Shown: positions 19,522 through 29,096, numbered from the stretch's first letter. The stretch is DNA of 64,000 nt from Edaphobacter flagellatus (GCF_025264665.1 NZ_CP073697.1:3763501-3827500); one strand, 5' to 3'. A program made the numbers and translations. The notes: generated by a model not told the origin, from the letters alone.

Positions 19522-20790
19522 CTACTTCTTGGATATGTCTGAGTGAATTGCTGGCGTCGAGCTCAATTCCTTCGCTCGTTGTTCCACCGCGCGCATCACC
19601 CGCAGCAAGTTGCCGCCGTAGATCTTCTTGATGTCGTCGGCGGAGTAGCCCTTTTCCAGCAACGCGCGTGTAAGCGCAGGAAATTTATTGTAGGAATCGA
19701 GATCCGGTGGCACACAACCCACGCCATCAAAATCCGTGCCAATGCCTACATGGTCCACCCCGCCAGTCTTTACCGCGTGATCAATCTGCGCAACAACATC
19801 TGCCAGTGTTGCTGGCGGCAGCTTCTCTGCGAAATCGGCACGGAGCTTCTCAATGGCGGCGGCCTTAGCGGTTGGATCCTCGATCTTCATCGCAGCCATA
19901 TACTGCTCGCGCATGGCTGCCTGCAGCGGCTTCGATTCATTGAAGTATCGCTGCGAAAGGAACTCGCACCCGAAGTTGATCTGCATAACACCGCCTTTTG
20001 CGGCCAGCGCCTTGATCATCTCGTCGGTCATATTGCGCGTATAGCTTGCGACGGCGCGGCAACCTGAGTGCGATGCAATAATCGGAGCCGACGATGTCTC
20101 CAGAGCATCCCAGAACGTCTTGTCGGCCGTGTGCGAGATGTCGACCATCATGCCCAGCCGGTTCATCTCCCGTACCACATCCTTCCCAAACGGGGTCAAT
20201 CCGTTGTGGTGTGCAACCTTGGGATTATCCGCATCTCCCTGCGAATCGGCCCAGTTGTTCGTGTTGAAGTGCGTCAACGTCATATAGCGAACACCGAGCG
20301 CATAATAGTCGCGCAGCAGGCGAAGCGAATCTTCAATCGCGTGCCCGCCCTCGATCCCCATTAGGGCAGCAATCTTATGCTCGTTATGTGCGTGAACAAT
20401 ATCATCCGCTGTGGTCGCAAAGACAAACTCATTCGGATGCGCCGCGACGATGTCCGTGCGCACTGTGTCGATCATCTGGAGAGCGCGATTAGCCGAATGG
20501 TTGCCATTCACATAATCGGCCCCCACATACACCGCAAAAAACTCCGCGCCAAGAAAGCCTTTCATGCGAGCCAGGTCTGTCTGTCCGTGCTTATTCGGGG
20601 TGGAGATGTCATAGCCCTCGACAGTGCGCGAAGTCACATCATCGTGGGTATCGATAAGAATGGCCTCGCGCGTTATGCGATCCACCTCGGCTTGAGTAAC
20701 TTTATGTTGTTGCGCAGCAAGTGGAAGCGTAAGCAGTGTGAGCGTAGCAAAGCAGGACACGTAGCGTGAGAACGGCACGGTGAACCTCAT
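19522..20790 (-). CDS. Membrane dipeptidase (peptidase M19), exported
   Basis: From the ATG at 20790 the protein has 422 residues and starts with a Sec signal (SRYVSCFATLTLLTLPLAAQ). The GTG at 20817 is possible but adds a non-signal leader. The binuclear zinc site of renal-dipeptidase-type enzymes is present: the HxD of DTHDD, Glu in GIEGGHAIED, and His in VDISHTADKTFWDAL and ASHSGCR, followed by GTDFDGV. It hydrolyses dipeptides, probably in the periplasm, and some family members act on D-amino-acid dipeptides. It is transcribed divergently from the TonB-dependent receptor gene, so the two could be coordinated, but nothing proves that. Confidence 0.92.
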   Translation of the reverse strand: MRFTVPFSRYVSCFATLTLLTLPLAAQQHKVTQAEVDRITREAILIDTHDDVTSRTVEGYDISTPNKHGQTDLARMKGFLGAEFFAVYVGADYVNGNHSANRALQMIDTVRTDIVAAHPNEFVFATTADDIVHAHNEHKIAALMGIEGGHAIEDSLRLLRDYYALGVRYMTLTHFNTNNWADSQGDADNPKVAHHNGLTPFGKDVVREMNRLGMMVDISHTADKTFWDALETSSAPIIASHSGCRAVASYTRNMTDEMIKALAAKGGVMQINFGCEFLSQRYFNESKPLQAAMREQYMAAMKIEDPTAKAAAIEKLRADFAEKLPPATLADVVAQIDHAVKTGGVDHVGIGTDFDGVGCVPPDLDSYNKFPALTRALLEKGYSADDIKKIYGGNLLRVMRAVEQRAKELSSTPAIHSDISKK

Positions 20791-21354
20791 CGTTTGAAGT
20801 GAGCTTATTCTTTCCACAATAACCGCAAACTAGCGAAGTGGCTCTAATTCAAGCCGCAGAAATGCGAAAAGAAGAGACATCGCATGCAATCATGAAGAAC
20901 GCTGGCGAAATGTGAATTTTATGTTGACACCCTAGAGTCACTCGGCTAGTCTCAACCCATAACGACAAGCTATCGCCACATTTGTTGAGAGCCCTGCTCT
21001 CAGCCCGGATGAGGTGTACTAGCTTCCGTGTTGCAGGCAAAACCCTTAGAAAAGAGCAACCCAAAATGCTCGCTAAATTTTGTAGTTAGCCTGTTGTACC
21101 TCTGACGATGCAGTCGGAGAAGGTTGTAGAGACCCCCGTCGTGATCTACAGCAGATAAGCAGATACAAACAAACGTTGACGCAGGCAGGAAATGCAGACA
21201 AAGGTCCGCACAGCAAGGCTGTCGCTCGATCTTTGAATACGCTTCTCTCGCCGGTTAGCGCTTATTTCTATTCCGTCGCTACGACCTGAACGCACAGGCC
21301 GTTAACCCGAAGTGTCTCTGTGACCGACATTGTGATCCGCTGGAGGCCGTATTT
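20791..21354. other. Long untranslated region upstream of the TonB-dependent receptor
   Basis: The 564 bases between the dipeptidase and receptor starts hold no credible coding region. A TTGACA (20924-20929) with TAGTCT at 17-base spacing (20947-20952) is the best promoter candidate. It would give a leader of almost 400 bases. GTTAGCGCTTA at 21255-21265 resembles half of a LacI-type operator. I looked for the conserved boxes of a cobalamin riboswitch and could not identify them. Confidence 0.45.
20924..20952 (+). promoter_or_regulatory. Candidate sigma-70 promoter for the receptor gene
   Basis: A perfect TTGACA -35 is followed after 17 bases by TAGTCT, which keeps the T, A and final T of the -10 consensus. 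Its position, about 400 bases before the receptor ATG, would imply a long 5' leader. Confidence 0.35.
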
Positions 21355-24300
21355 ATGCATCGCTTCTTAGAAAAAATTGTTCGATTGCTCCCACTCGTTA
21401 TCTTGCTATGCATTGCATCAGCAGCAGTAGCTCAGTCCAACTATGGCGCGATACGTGGCCTCGTGATGGACAGCCAGGGGGCAGGTATCCCGAAGGCCAG
21501 CATCGTTTTGACATCGGAAGCCACAAAAATCACGCGCACCACGGCCACCAATGGGTCGGGAGAGTTTGCGTTCAGTGCTGTGGATCCCGGCAAATATTCC
21601 ATTGTGATCACAAGCGATGGATTCAAGCGTGTCGAATCCCACGGCATTATCGTGGACGCCGGCAATACGATCGCGCACGACGTCAAACTGGAGCTGGGCT
21701 CCACTTCGCAAAGCATCGAAGTGATCGCCCTCGACCCCGTCGTAGACAATACAACGTCTTACGGCGGCCAGATGATCGATGCGCAGAAGCTGCAGAATCT
21801 GCCGAATCCAGGCCGCAATCCATTTTTGTTTTCCAAGCTTGACAATGCAGTCACAGCGACCGGCGATCCACGTTTTGTGCGTTTTCAGGACCAGAGCGGC
21901 TCATCGACAATCTCGATCGCCGGCGGTCCTATGAGCTCGAATAACTACTCGATCGACGGTGTGCCAATTACCGACTTTGCCAATCGGGCCGTGATCATCC
22001 CCAGCATTGAAGCAGTCGAGGAAGTCAAGGTTCAGGCAAACACCTACGACGCCGAGATCGGCCGCACCAGCGGCGGTATGTTCAACACCACACTCCGATC
22101 CGGATCGAGTTCTCTCCATGGTGTACTGCAGGGAGAGACGCGTCAGACCAACTGGGGAGCGAATACCTTCTTCAATAATCAAACGGGAACCCCAAGAGGA
22201 GCTGCGGAATTTTATTCCTACGTAGGCAGCCTCTCTGGGCCAATTCCGCTTCCCAGATGGCTAGGTGGAAGAGATAAAACCTTCTTCGCTGTTACAGAAG
22301 AGGGCTACCGGCAGCGCTCCCCATTTGTTAACCAGACAGGCTTTGTTGTCCCCACGGTACTGCAGCGCACCGGCGACTTCTCCGAGATCGGAACGGTGAC
22401 ACCCTCAGGACAGTGCGCCTCCGGCACTTGCATCAAAAATCTTGCCACTGGTGCCTATTATCCGGGTAACAAAATTACGAACATCAACCCGATCGGCCTG
22501 AAGATATTGCAGGCATATCCGGTTCCGAACACCAACATTAGCAGTGTTGGTGTGAACAATTTCAACGGCGGAGATACGTTGGGCGACCGCGCCGACGAGT
22601 TCAACGGAAAGCTGACGCATCAGTTCACCTCATGGTGGCTCTCCGACTTCTACTACCTTCACTACGGCAGCAAGGAACCAGGCGGCAATCCGCTGCAAAC
22701 GCAGGCCAGCTATTCCGGCTCCTACCTTCTCTACCGCAAAGTTGACGCCGTCGGCATTCAGAACACAGTCACCGTGAATCCGACGACTGTATTGACGGTA
22801 GGCTTCGGCTTCAACCGTTTCCCGAACAATACACTCGACATCAGCAACGGCTTCGATCAATCCACCCTGGGCTTTCCGAGTTACTACATTAACGCCCAGT
22901 CCAAGAAGGCGTTTCCGCGTATTACGACCGATGGGACCACCCTCTCCAACGAAGGCACATCCAACTCCGGCCCTGCCGTCTTCTTCTCTCGCAACTTTGT
23001 GGTCGGTGTAGCCAAGACGATGGGGAAGCACAACATCAAGACAGGCTATAACTACCGCGCTATCAGTGTGACCTTCACCAGCTTGAGCGATACATCGGGC
23101 TGGTTCAACTTCAACAATCTTTCAGGAACTGCGGCCGCAGACATTCTGCAAGGCTATCCAACCACCGGACAGCTCATTGTTCCGTCGAAGCTTGCGTACA
23201 CCACGGCCTACCAGGCGGTTTACCTGCAGGACGACTTCAGGCTCACACCCCGTCTCACATTCAACCTGGGTTTCCGCTACGAGTTTGAGCCCGGCATCCA
23301 TGAGCGGAACAACAATATCTCCGTCGGCTTCGACAGAAATGTCACCTACAACGCCTTCAACAGCGGAGTACAGGCCAAGGGCGGCGTCGAATTCGCAGGC
23401 CAGAACGGATACGGCACCAACACCGGCAACATGGGCAGCAAGTACAGCCCGCGCGTAGGTTTCGCGTATTCGGTCGATAACGACACCGTGCTCAAAGGTG
23501 GGTATGGACTCTTCTACGCGCCGCTGTACTACAGCAATACCAACACCTACGCACCCGGTTATATCCTGACAAATGCGATTCCCTCACAAAGCGGAACGCC
23601 AACGATTAGCCTGAGCAATCCTTACCCGAACATCAAGACAACGCCGACAGGAAACGCGAATGGCCTCAGCACCAACATCGGAACCACGCTGTCTTTGATC
23701 GATCAGTACAGGCGTTCACCACTCTTCCAGAGCTATTCTCTGCAACTCGAGCACCAGTTCCCAATGGGGATCGCGCTCAAACTTGGTTACATCGGTGGCC
23801 ATGGTCGTAATCTTCCGAACAGCCTCAACATTAATCAGCTTCCTGACAATCAATATTCTTTAGGTTCAGCTCTGAACACGAAGGTGGCGAATCCCTATGC
23901 TGGGCTTGGTTCATGGGGAACTGGCACCGTCAGCCAGTACCAGACGCTGCTTCCATTCCCGCAGTACCAGGGAATCACAATGGCGCAGAGCACCGGCAAG
24001 TCGAGCTACAACTCGCTTGACCTCAAGGTGCAAAAGCGATTTAGCAGAGGCGTCACACTGTTGGCCGCCTATACGTGGTCCTCAAACTGGGACAACATCT
24101 GGGGCGCCTATGGCTCATCCAACGCCCTCAATTCCGGCAACAATGGCCCTCAGGATATCTACAACCTCGGTCCGGAGTACGCACGCGCAACAAACAATAT
24201 CCCAAACCGCGTTTCGTTCGCCGGAACGTACGAGCTTCCCTTCGGCAGAGGCAAGCAGTTCCTCAGCGGTGTCAATCGTTGGATCGATCTGGCTGTAGGC

Positions 24301-24780
24301 GGATGGAAGTTCAACGACATCACCGTAATCCAGAACGGTGGGCCTCTTGCCATTACGCAATCCAATGGCAACAGCTCTTACGGCAACGGCACGCAGCGGC
24401 CCAGTCTGATCCCAGGAATGAACCCCTGCAAATCGGGCAGCCCCGAAGGTCGTTTGAACAATTACTTCAATGCGGCGGCCTACAGCATCACCGCGCCGTA
24501 TGCCTTTGGAACAGCCCCACGCGCCAGCAACTGCTATGGTCCCGGTTACGTCAACTCGGATCTCTCCCTGAACAAGGACTTCCGCATCACCGAACGGATG
24601 CATGCCGAGTTCCGTGCTGAGGCGCTCAACGCCTTCAACACGCCTCAGTTTGCGACCCCGAATCTATCGGTGGGCAGCTACACCAACGGAGCTCCGAAGT
24701 ACAACTCCGGCGCAGGCCAGATTGGCGGAACTCTGGGCTTCCCGCGTCTGGTCCAACTCGGTGGCAGGTTCTACTTCTAA
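21355..24780 (+). CDS. TonB-dependent receptor with carboxypeptidase-regulatory-like domain (Oar-like)
   Basis: The 1141-residue outer-membrane protein has a Sec signal ending at SAAVAQS. A CarboxypepD_reg-like beta-sandwich domain follows (about 27-115: GAIRGLVMDSQGAGIPKASI and GEFAFSAVDPGKYSI). Next come a plug region (about 125-250, with IDGVPITDFANR and GRTSGGMFN) and a long beta-barrel ending in the classic C-terminal Phe (GGRFYF). Large receptors of this build are expanded in Acidobacteriota and are thought to import oligosaccharides or other polymers. No TonB box could be identified with certainty. No glycosidase or SusD partner is adjacent; the neighbours are a dipeptidase (divergent) and gnd. 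A strong terminator follows. Confidence 0.93.
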   Translation: MHRFLEKIVRLLPLVILLCIASAAVAQSNYGAIRGLVMDSQGAGIPKASIVLTSEATKITRTTATNGSGEFAFSAVDPGKYSIVITSDGFKRVESHGIIVDAGNTIAHDVKLELGSTSQSIEVIALDPVVDNTTSYGGQMIDAQKLQNLPNPGRNPFLFSKLDNAVTATGDPRFVRFQDQSGSSTISIAGGPMSSNNYSIDGVPITDFANRAVIIPSIEAVEEVKVQANTYDAEIGRTSGGMFNTTLRSGSSSLHGVLQGETRQTNWGANTFFNNQTGTPRGAAEFYSYVGSLSGPIPLPRWLGGRDKTFFAVTEEGYRQRSPFVNQTGFVVPTVLQRTGDFSEIGTVTPSGQCASGTCIKNLATGAYYPGNKITNINPIGLKILQAYPVPNTNISSVGVNNFNGGDTLGDRADEFNGKLTHQFTSWWLSDFYYLHYGSKEPGGNPLQTQASYSGSYLLYRKVDAVGIQNTVTVNPTTVLTVGFGFNRFPNNTLDISNGFDQSTLGFPSYYINAQSKKAFPRITTDGTTLSNEGTSNSGPAVFFSRNFVVGVAKTMGKHNIKTGYNYRAISVTFTSLSDTSGWFNFNNLSGTAAADILQGYPTTGQLIVPSKLAYTTAYQAVYLQDDFRLTPRLTFNLGFRYEFEPGIHERNNNISVGFDRNVTYNAFNSGVQAKGGVEFAGQNGYGTNTGNMGSKYSPRVGFAYSVDNDTVLKGGYGLFYAPLYYSNTNTYAPGYILTNAIPSQSGTPTISLSNPYPNIKTTPTGNANGLSTNIGTTLSLIDQYRRSPLFQSYSLQLEHQFPMGIALKLGYIGGHGRNLPNSLNINQLPDNQYSLGSALNTKVANPYAGLGSWGTGTVSQYQTLLPFPQYQGITMAQSTGKSSYNSLDLKVQKRFSRGVTLLAAYTWSSNWDNIWGAYGSSNALNSGNNGPQDIYNLGPEYARATNNIPNRVSFAGTYELPFGRGKQFLSGVNRWIDLAVGGWKFNDITVIQNGGPLAITQSNGNSSYGNGTQRPSLIPGMNPCKSGSPEGRLNNYFNAAAYSITAPYAFGTAPRASNCYGPGYVNSDLSLNKDFRITERMHAEFRAEALNAFNTPQFATPNLSVGSYTNGAPKYNSGAGQIGGTLGFPRLVQLGGRFYF

Positions 24781-24794
24781 CTGCTGATCGACGG

Positions 24795-24829
24795 CGGCCC
24801 GGAGCACCCTCCCAGGGGGCTCCGGGCCG
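24795..24829 (+). terminator. Terminator of the TonB-dependent receptor gene
   Basis: CGGCCCGGAGC (24795-24805) pairs with GCTCCGGGCCG (24819-24829). The loop contains a further CCCT/AGGG pairing, and TCCTGTTT follows. It begins 15 bases after the stop codon. Confidence 0.85.
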
Positions 24830-24981
24830 TCCTGTTTAAATCGCTCACTATTCGGTCGTCATCTCGGTGTGATAAAAAGGCCAGACCGGGCAGTTTTAAG
24901 CCCAAATCTCGTCTAACGTCTTCTTGTGCAGATTTACTTCGGTCCCTACGCGAGGGGCGCGATTTTATTGGAGAAAAGTGA

Positions 24982-26442
24982 ATGGCTGACGGTACGTGTG
25001 ATATCGGTCTGGTAGGTTTGGCTGTCATGGGTCAAAACCTTGTTTTAAATATGAATGACCATGGCTATAAGGTTGCGGTCTTTAATCGCACGACCTCGAA
25101 GGTCGACGAGTTCATCAACAACGAGGCCAAAGGAACCCAGGTCGTCGGTGCTCACTCGGCTGAAGAGCTCTGCAAGCTCCTCAAGCGCCCCCGCCGCGTC
25201 ATGTTGATGGTCAAGGCTGGCGACGTCGTCGATCAGACCATCGACCACATCCTCCCATATCTCGAGAAGGGTGACATCATCATCGACGGCGGCAACTCGC
25301 TGTTCACTGACACGAACCGCCGCACCAAGGAGCTCGCCGAAAAAGGCATTCTCTTCGTCGGTACTGGCGTCTCCGGCGGAGAAGAGGGCGCGCGCTTCGG
25401 CCCCTCCATCATGCCCGGCGGAAATCCCGCGGCATGGCCGCATGTGAAGGAGATCTTCCAGGCCATCTCCGCCAAAGTCGAAGACGGAACCCCCTGCTGC
25501 GACTGGGTCGGCCAGGATGGAGCCGGTCACTACGTCAAGATGGTGCACAACGGCATCGAGTACGGCGACATCCAGCTCATCTGCGAGGCCTACCAACTCA
25601 TGCACGAGGCCCTCGGCCTCACCGCCGACGAACTCGCCGACATCTTTACCGAGTGGAACAAAGGCGAGCTCGACAGCTACCTCATCGAGATCACCGCCGA
25701 AATCTTCTCCAAGAAGGACGACGACGGTAAGCCGCTCATCGACAAGATCCTCGACACCGCCGGCCAGAAGGGAACCGGCAAGTGGACAGCCATCTCCGCT
25801 CTCGACCTCGGCCAACCCGTCACTCTCATCGGCGAGAGCGTCTTCGCACGCTGCCTCTCCGCTCTCAAAGACGAGCGTGTCGCCGCCTCAACGGTCCTCC
25901 ACGGACCCAGGAAGGTGCTCACCGTCTCCGAGAAGAAGGAATTCATCGAGGACGTCCGACGCGCACTCTACTGCTCCAAGATGGTCAGCTACGCGCAGGG
26001 CTATATGCTGCTCCGCGCCATCGAGAAGGAGCAGAACTGGGACCTCAACATGGGTGGCATCGCGCTCATGTGGCGTGGCGGCTGCATCATTCGCAGCGTC
26101 TTCCTCGGCAATATCAAGGCTGCATTCGACAAGAACCCGAAGCTGCAGAACCTGCTGCTCGACGACTTCTTCTCCGGCGCGCTCAACAAGTACGGCTGGT
26201 CCTGGCGTAAAGCCATCATCCATGCCATCGAGATCGGCGTTCCCACCCCGGCCTTCTCGACAGCTCTCGCCTTCTACGACGGCTACCGCACCGAACGCCT
26301 TCCCGCAAACCTTCTGCAGGCGCAACGCGACTTCTTCGGTGCGCACACCTACGAGCGTGTAGACAAGCCTCGCGGTGAGTTCTTCCACACGAACTGGACG
26401 GGACGCGGAGGCCGTGTCTCCTCCACCACCTACAACGCATAA
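24982..26442 (+). CDS. gnd: 6-phosphogluconate dehydrogenase, decarboxylating
   Basis: This 486-residue enzyme oxidises 6-phosphogluconate to ribulose 5-phosphate plus CO2 in the oxidative pentose phosphate pathway. The N-terminal NADP-binding motif is GLVGLAVMGQNLVLNM, followed by VFNRTT. The substrate-binding segment GVSGGEEGARFGPSIMPGG and the catalytic region HYVKMVHNGIEYGDIQ are both intact. The C-terminal helical domain and tail (THTYERVDKPRGEFFHTNW-like) match the long, dimeric class. GGAGAAAAGTG precedes the ATG. It is monocistronic between two strong terminators. The high third-position GC of this gene produces several long spurious reading frames on both strands. Confidence 0.96.
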   Translation: MADGTCDIGLVGLAVMGQNLVLNMNDHGYKVAVFNRTTSKVDEFINNEAKGTQVVGAHSAEELCKLLKRPRRVMLMVKAGDVVDQTIDHILPYLEKGDIIIDGGNSLFTDTNRRTKELAEKGILFVGTGVSGGEEGARFGPSIMPGGNPAAWPHVKEIFQAISAKVEDGTPCCDWVGQDGAGHYVKMVHNGIEYGDIQLICEAYQLMHEALGLTADELADIFTEWNKGELDSYLIEITAEIFSKKDDDGKPLIDKILDTAGQKGTGKWTAISALDLGQPVTLIGESVFARCLSALKDERVAASTVLHGPRKVLTVSEKKEFIEDVRRALYCSKMVSYAQGYMLLRAIEKEQNWDLNMGGIALMWRGGCIIRSVFLGNIKAAFDKNPKLQNLLLDDFFSGALNKYGWSWRKAIIHAIEIGVPTPAFSTALAFYDGYRTERLPANLLQAQRDFFGAHTYERVDKPRGEFFHTNWTGRGGRVSSTTYNA

Positions 26443-26462
26443 CAAGGATCGCAAAAGAAAAA

Positions 26463-26498
26463 TAAGAAAGGGCGAGCCAGGCGGCTCGCCCTTTCTTA
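26463..26498. terminator. Bidirectional terminator between gnd and a convergent small gene
   Basis: A 16-base-pair perfect stem pairs TAAGAAAGGGCGAGCC with GGCTCGCCCTTTCTTA around an AGGC loop. The A-rich run just before it gives a T tract on the minus strand, so it can end transcripts from both directions. Confidence 0.9.
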
Positions 26499-26543
26499 TG
26501 TCACATACCTGGGGGCTCTGAGGTATTTAAAACAACACAACGT

Positions 26544-26816
26544 TTATTGCAAACGCTGCCATGCGTCGTAAGTAAAGATGCCGACAATCGCAACGGTCAT
26601 CGCTGCTGCGGCAACTCCCAGGGCGCGAACGATGGGTTGAATCTGGTTGACTCTGCGTACGATCTCGAGTTGTTCGTGCTGTTCGTTGGATTCGGTGTCG
26701 CTCAGGAAGAGCTGATCTTCCTCATAGCGAGTGAGTTGGCCGCGGTATGCGAGTAGTGCGAGAAAACAGGCTGCCACTACTCCCCAGATGATGAGCATCA
26801 CGGGTATTGCACTCAT
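26544..26816 (-). CDS. Small two-helix membrane protein of unknown function
   Basis: The 90-residue protein has an N-terminal membrane helix (VMLIIWGVVAACFLALLAY). A charged, mostly helical middle of about 40 residues is rich in Glu and Gln (RYEEDQLFLSDTESNEQHEQ). A second helix (VAAAAMTVAIVGIFTYDAW) follows. GGAGGAACATTGTT before the ATG is a good ribosome-binding site, and a bidirectional terminator follows the stop, so the gene is probably real. I do not recognise a family. The topology would place the middle segment on one side of the inner membrane with both ends on the other. Confidence 0.65.
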   Translation of the reverse strand: MSAIPVMLIIWGVVAACFLALLAYRGQLTRYEEDQLFLSDTESNEQHEQLEIVRRVNQIQPIVRALGVAAAAMTVAIVGIFTYDAWQRLQ

Positions 26817-26985
26817 AACAATGTTCCTCCGCCCTCAATGGGGTCGACAACATTGGGCAACTCCCGCTGGCATTGTTGGCGGGCCGGCAGCAGGCTCGGA
26901 TGGCAGCGGAGGCCGTCCGGTCCGAATCATACGCCTGTCTGGAAACTCTCGGCTAATCTTTTTCGGCAGGTGGTCACTCCGCTGA

Positions 26986-27189
26986 TCACGGGTGACGAGC
27001 CAGTAGATACAACGCAGCCAATGCCACACCCACCACGATCAGAATCACCAGTCCAATCAGGGCCGCGATAAACCGGGCCGACTGCTCCGCTGCCTCCTTG
27101 CTGGGCTGCGTAATGCCAAACGTATTAATGAAGGCATTCGCCAAAAAGAGCAGTGGTTTCATAGCATTATCGGTGGGCAGCAAAAACAT
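26986..27189 (-). CDS. Small membrane protein, hypothetical
   Basis: This is a 67-residue protein with one strong C-terminal membrane helix (FIAALIGLVILIVVGVALAALYLL) after an amphipathic N-terminal part. Either the ATG at 27189 or the ATG at 27162 could start it; neither has a convincing ribosome-binding site. It lies between another small membrane gene and the Fe-S carrier gene. No family is recognised and no function is inferred. Confidence 0.5.
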   Translation of the reverse strand: MFLLPTDNAMKPLLFLANAFINTFGITQPSKEAAEQSARFIAALIGLVILIVVGVALAALYLLARHP

Positions 27190-27361
27190 CCTTGACCGCC
27201 TTTGATCCTAACAGGGAAACCGCTCTCTTCTGAATCCGGCCACGAATCGATGCATCTAAACCAAATAGGCGGGAAGCCAGGTGACGTCCCGCCGCGGCTT
27301 TGAGCTTGCCGCATCGAAACCGGCGGGCTTACACTTAAGAGGTCTGAAAGAAGGAGATTCG

Positions 27362-27748
27362 ATGTCTACTGCAGCCGTTACCCCTACTCCTGAAGTTGTT
27401 ACTGGTGCTCCCGCGTCGACGCAGCCAGTAACCCTTACCCCCGCGGCAATCGCCAAGGTCAAAGACATTATGGCGACGCAGGACCCAGTCCCCGCCGGGC
27501 TCAGGATCGGTGTGGTCGGCGGCGGTTGTTCCGGCTTCCAGTACTCCATGTCGTTCGAGAACCAGGCCGGCATGATGGATAAGGTCTACAAATTCGACGA
27601 TCTGAAGGTCTTCGTCGATGCCACCTCCGCCATGTATCTGCTCAACTGCACGGTCGACTATGTCGAAACCCTCGAGGCCGCCGGCTTCAAGTTTGAGAAC
27701 GCTGCCGTCAAGTCCACCTGCGGATGCGGTTCGAGCTTCAGCGTCTAA
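27362..27748 (+). CDS. HesB/IscA-type iron-sulfur carrier (ErpA-like)
   Basis: From the ATG at 27362, preceded by GAAGGAGATTCG, the protein has 128 residues. This start removes a spurious 27-residue leader from the longest frame. After a flexible N-terminus of about 20 residues comes the A-type carrier domain. The three conserved cysteines are Cys56 (GGGCSGFQY), Cys120 and Cys122 (CGCGSSF). These proteins receive and hand on [2Fe-2S] or [4Fe-4S] clusters to apo-enzymes in the cytoplasm. No isc or suf genes are adjacent, as is common for erpA-type genes. The choice between ErpA and IscA cannot be made from sequence alone. Confidence 0.93.
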   Translation: MSTAAVTPTPEVVTGAPASTQPVTLTPAAIAKVKDIMATQDPVPAGLRIGVVGGGCSGFQYSMSFENQAGMMDKVYKFDDLKVFVDATSAMYLLNCTVDYVETLEAAGFKFENAAVKSTCGCGSSFSV

Positions 27749-27770
27749 GCTCCCGCAAACAAGCTACTTT

Positions 27771-27800
27771 CAAAAGCCCCGGCACCGTCCGGGGCTTTTG
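27771..27800 (+). terminator. Terminator after the Fe-S carrier gene
   Basis: CAAAAGCCCCGG (27771-27782) pairs with CCGGGGCTTTTG (27789-27800) around a six-base loop. The T-run closes the stem, as in many intrinsic terminators. Confidence 0.88.
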
Positions 27801-27896
27801 CTGTCTACAAGTAGGAAGCTGCGAATCCGCCGCCGGAACGTCTAAGATTGAACTGAGTCAGGCAAAGGCTGGCGCGCAGGAGTCTTCCGCACCCTT

Positions 27897-29096
27897 ATGA
27901 ATGAGTTTGTAGTCAGGCTGTCTGATGAACGAGGGCGTGTGCAGGAGCAGACGCACACCGCGGCGACCGCCGAAGAGCTCCGGGCGCGCTTCACGCAGGC
28001 CGGTTATTACGTCTACTCCGTCAAGGCGCGCGGAGCCCTGGCCTCCGCCGGACGCAAGAAGGTCAATCTCGAAACCTTTCTGATCTTCAATCAGCAGTTC
28101 CTTACCCTCATCCGCGCCGGACTCCCCATCCTGGGCTCGCTCGAGCTCCTCGGCAGACGCCAGAAATCGCCCCACTTCCGCGCCCAGTTGGAGGATGTGG
28201 CCACACGCGTCAAAACCGGCGAATCCATCTCGCAGGCCTTCGAGGCCCAGGGCGGATTCCCCGTCGTCTATACCACCACGCTGCTCGCCGGCGAACGCTC
28301 AGGCAACCTTGAAGAGGTGCTGGAGCGCTACCTCAACTTCCAGCGTGTCTCTCTGACTTTCCGCAAGAAACTCAAGGCCAGCCTGATCTATCCTGCGCTG
28401 CTCATCGTCATGGTGATCGCGCTCTTTATCTTCCTCATCACCTTCGTCGTCCCGCGTTTTGCCCAGCTTTACGAACAGCTCGGTACAGAGCTGCCCGCGT
28501 TGACCGTCTTCCTGCTCGACCTCGGCCACAACGCACAGCACTACGGCATCTATGTCGCCGTTGTTCTGGGTGCTCTGCTCTTTCTCTTCTACCGTTGGAC
28601 AAAGACAGACGCTGGAGCAACCGCAATCGATAAGGTTCGCGTCAGCCTCCCCGTCTTCGGCCCCGTCTGGTTGAAGTACCAGGTCGGCCTCTTCTCACGA
28701 ACACTCTCGACGCTCCTCACCGGCGGCCTGCCGCTCGTTCCGTCGCTCGAAACCGCCGCCCGCTCCATCGACTCCCGCCAGGTCGCCAATGCCGTCTTTC
28801 GGTCCGTCGAAACCGTCCGCGAAGGCAAAGGCCTGGCCCGCAGCCTCGAACAAACGAAGGCCTTCCCCGAGCTCTCCATCGAGATGATCGAGGTCGGCGA
28901 ATCCACCGGCGCTCTTCCGCAGATGCTCAACTCCGTCGCAGAATTCTTCGAAGAAGACGTCCAGACCAACCTGACCGCCGCGATGAGCCTCATCGAACCG
29001 CTCATTCTCGTCGTCATGGGCATCGTCGTCGTCACCATCCTCATCGCGCTCTATCTGCCCATCTTTAGCCTCGGCGCCAACGGCATGACCAACTAA
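27897..29096 (+). CDS. Type II secretion/type IV pilus inner-membrane protein (GspF/PilC)
   Basis: The 399-residue protein has the family's layout: an N-terminal cytoplasmic part, then two tandem T2SSF domains of about 120 residues. Each domain is followed by membrane helices (LLIVMVIALFIFLITFVVP and the C-terminal LILVVMGIVVVTILIALYLPIF). Conserved features include FNQQFLTLIRAGLPIL in domain 1 and FSRTLSTLLTGGLPLVPSL in domain 2. It acts as the membrane platform that couples the assembly ATPase to pilin or pseudopilin extraction. It stands alone between two terminators, about 3 kb upstream of the GspE/PilB-PilMNO cluster that it probably serves. Confidence 0.93.
   Translation: MNEFVVRLSDERGRVQEQTHTAATAEELRARFTQAGYYVYSVKARGALASAGRKKVNLETFLIFNQQFLTLIRAGLPILGSLELLGRRQKSPHFRAQLEDVATRVKTGESISQAFEAQGGFPVVYTTTLLAGERSGNLEEVLERYLNFQRVSLTFRKKLKASLIYPALLIVMVIALFIFLITFVVPRFAQLYEQLGTELPALTVFLLDLGHNAQHYGIYVAVVLGALLFLFYRWTKTDAGATAIDKVRVSLPVFGPVWLKYQVGLFSRTLSTLLTGGLPLVPSLETAARSIDSRQVANAVFRSVETVREGKGLARSLEQTKAFPELSIEMIEVGESTGALPQMLNSVAEFFEEDVQTNLTAAMSLIEPLILVVMGIVVVTILIALYLPIFSLGANGMTN

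Noticed and set aside
20849..21064. 71-codon minus ORF in the receptor leader region
   Set aside because: It has no ribosome-binding site and no domain, and overlaps the likely promoter.
20960..21200. Possible cobalamin or other riboswitch upstream of the TonB-dependent receptor
   Set aside because: I did not recognise the conserved boxes of any class. The long leader is reported instead.
25045..26454. Long reading frames on both strands opposite or across gnd (for example 25517-26362 plus and 25045-25815 minus)
   Set aside because: They are shadows of the high-GC3 gnd gene, with low-complexity Ser/Arg/Thr or Val/Glu/Asp composition and no domain.
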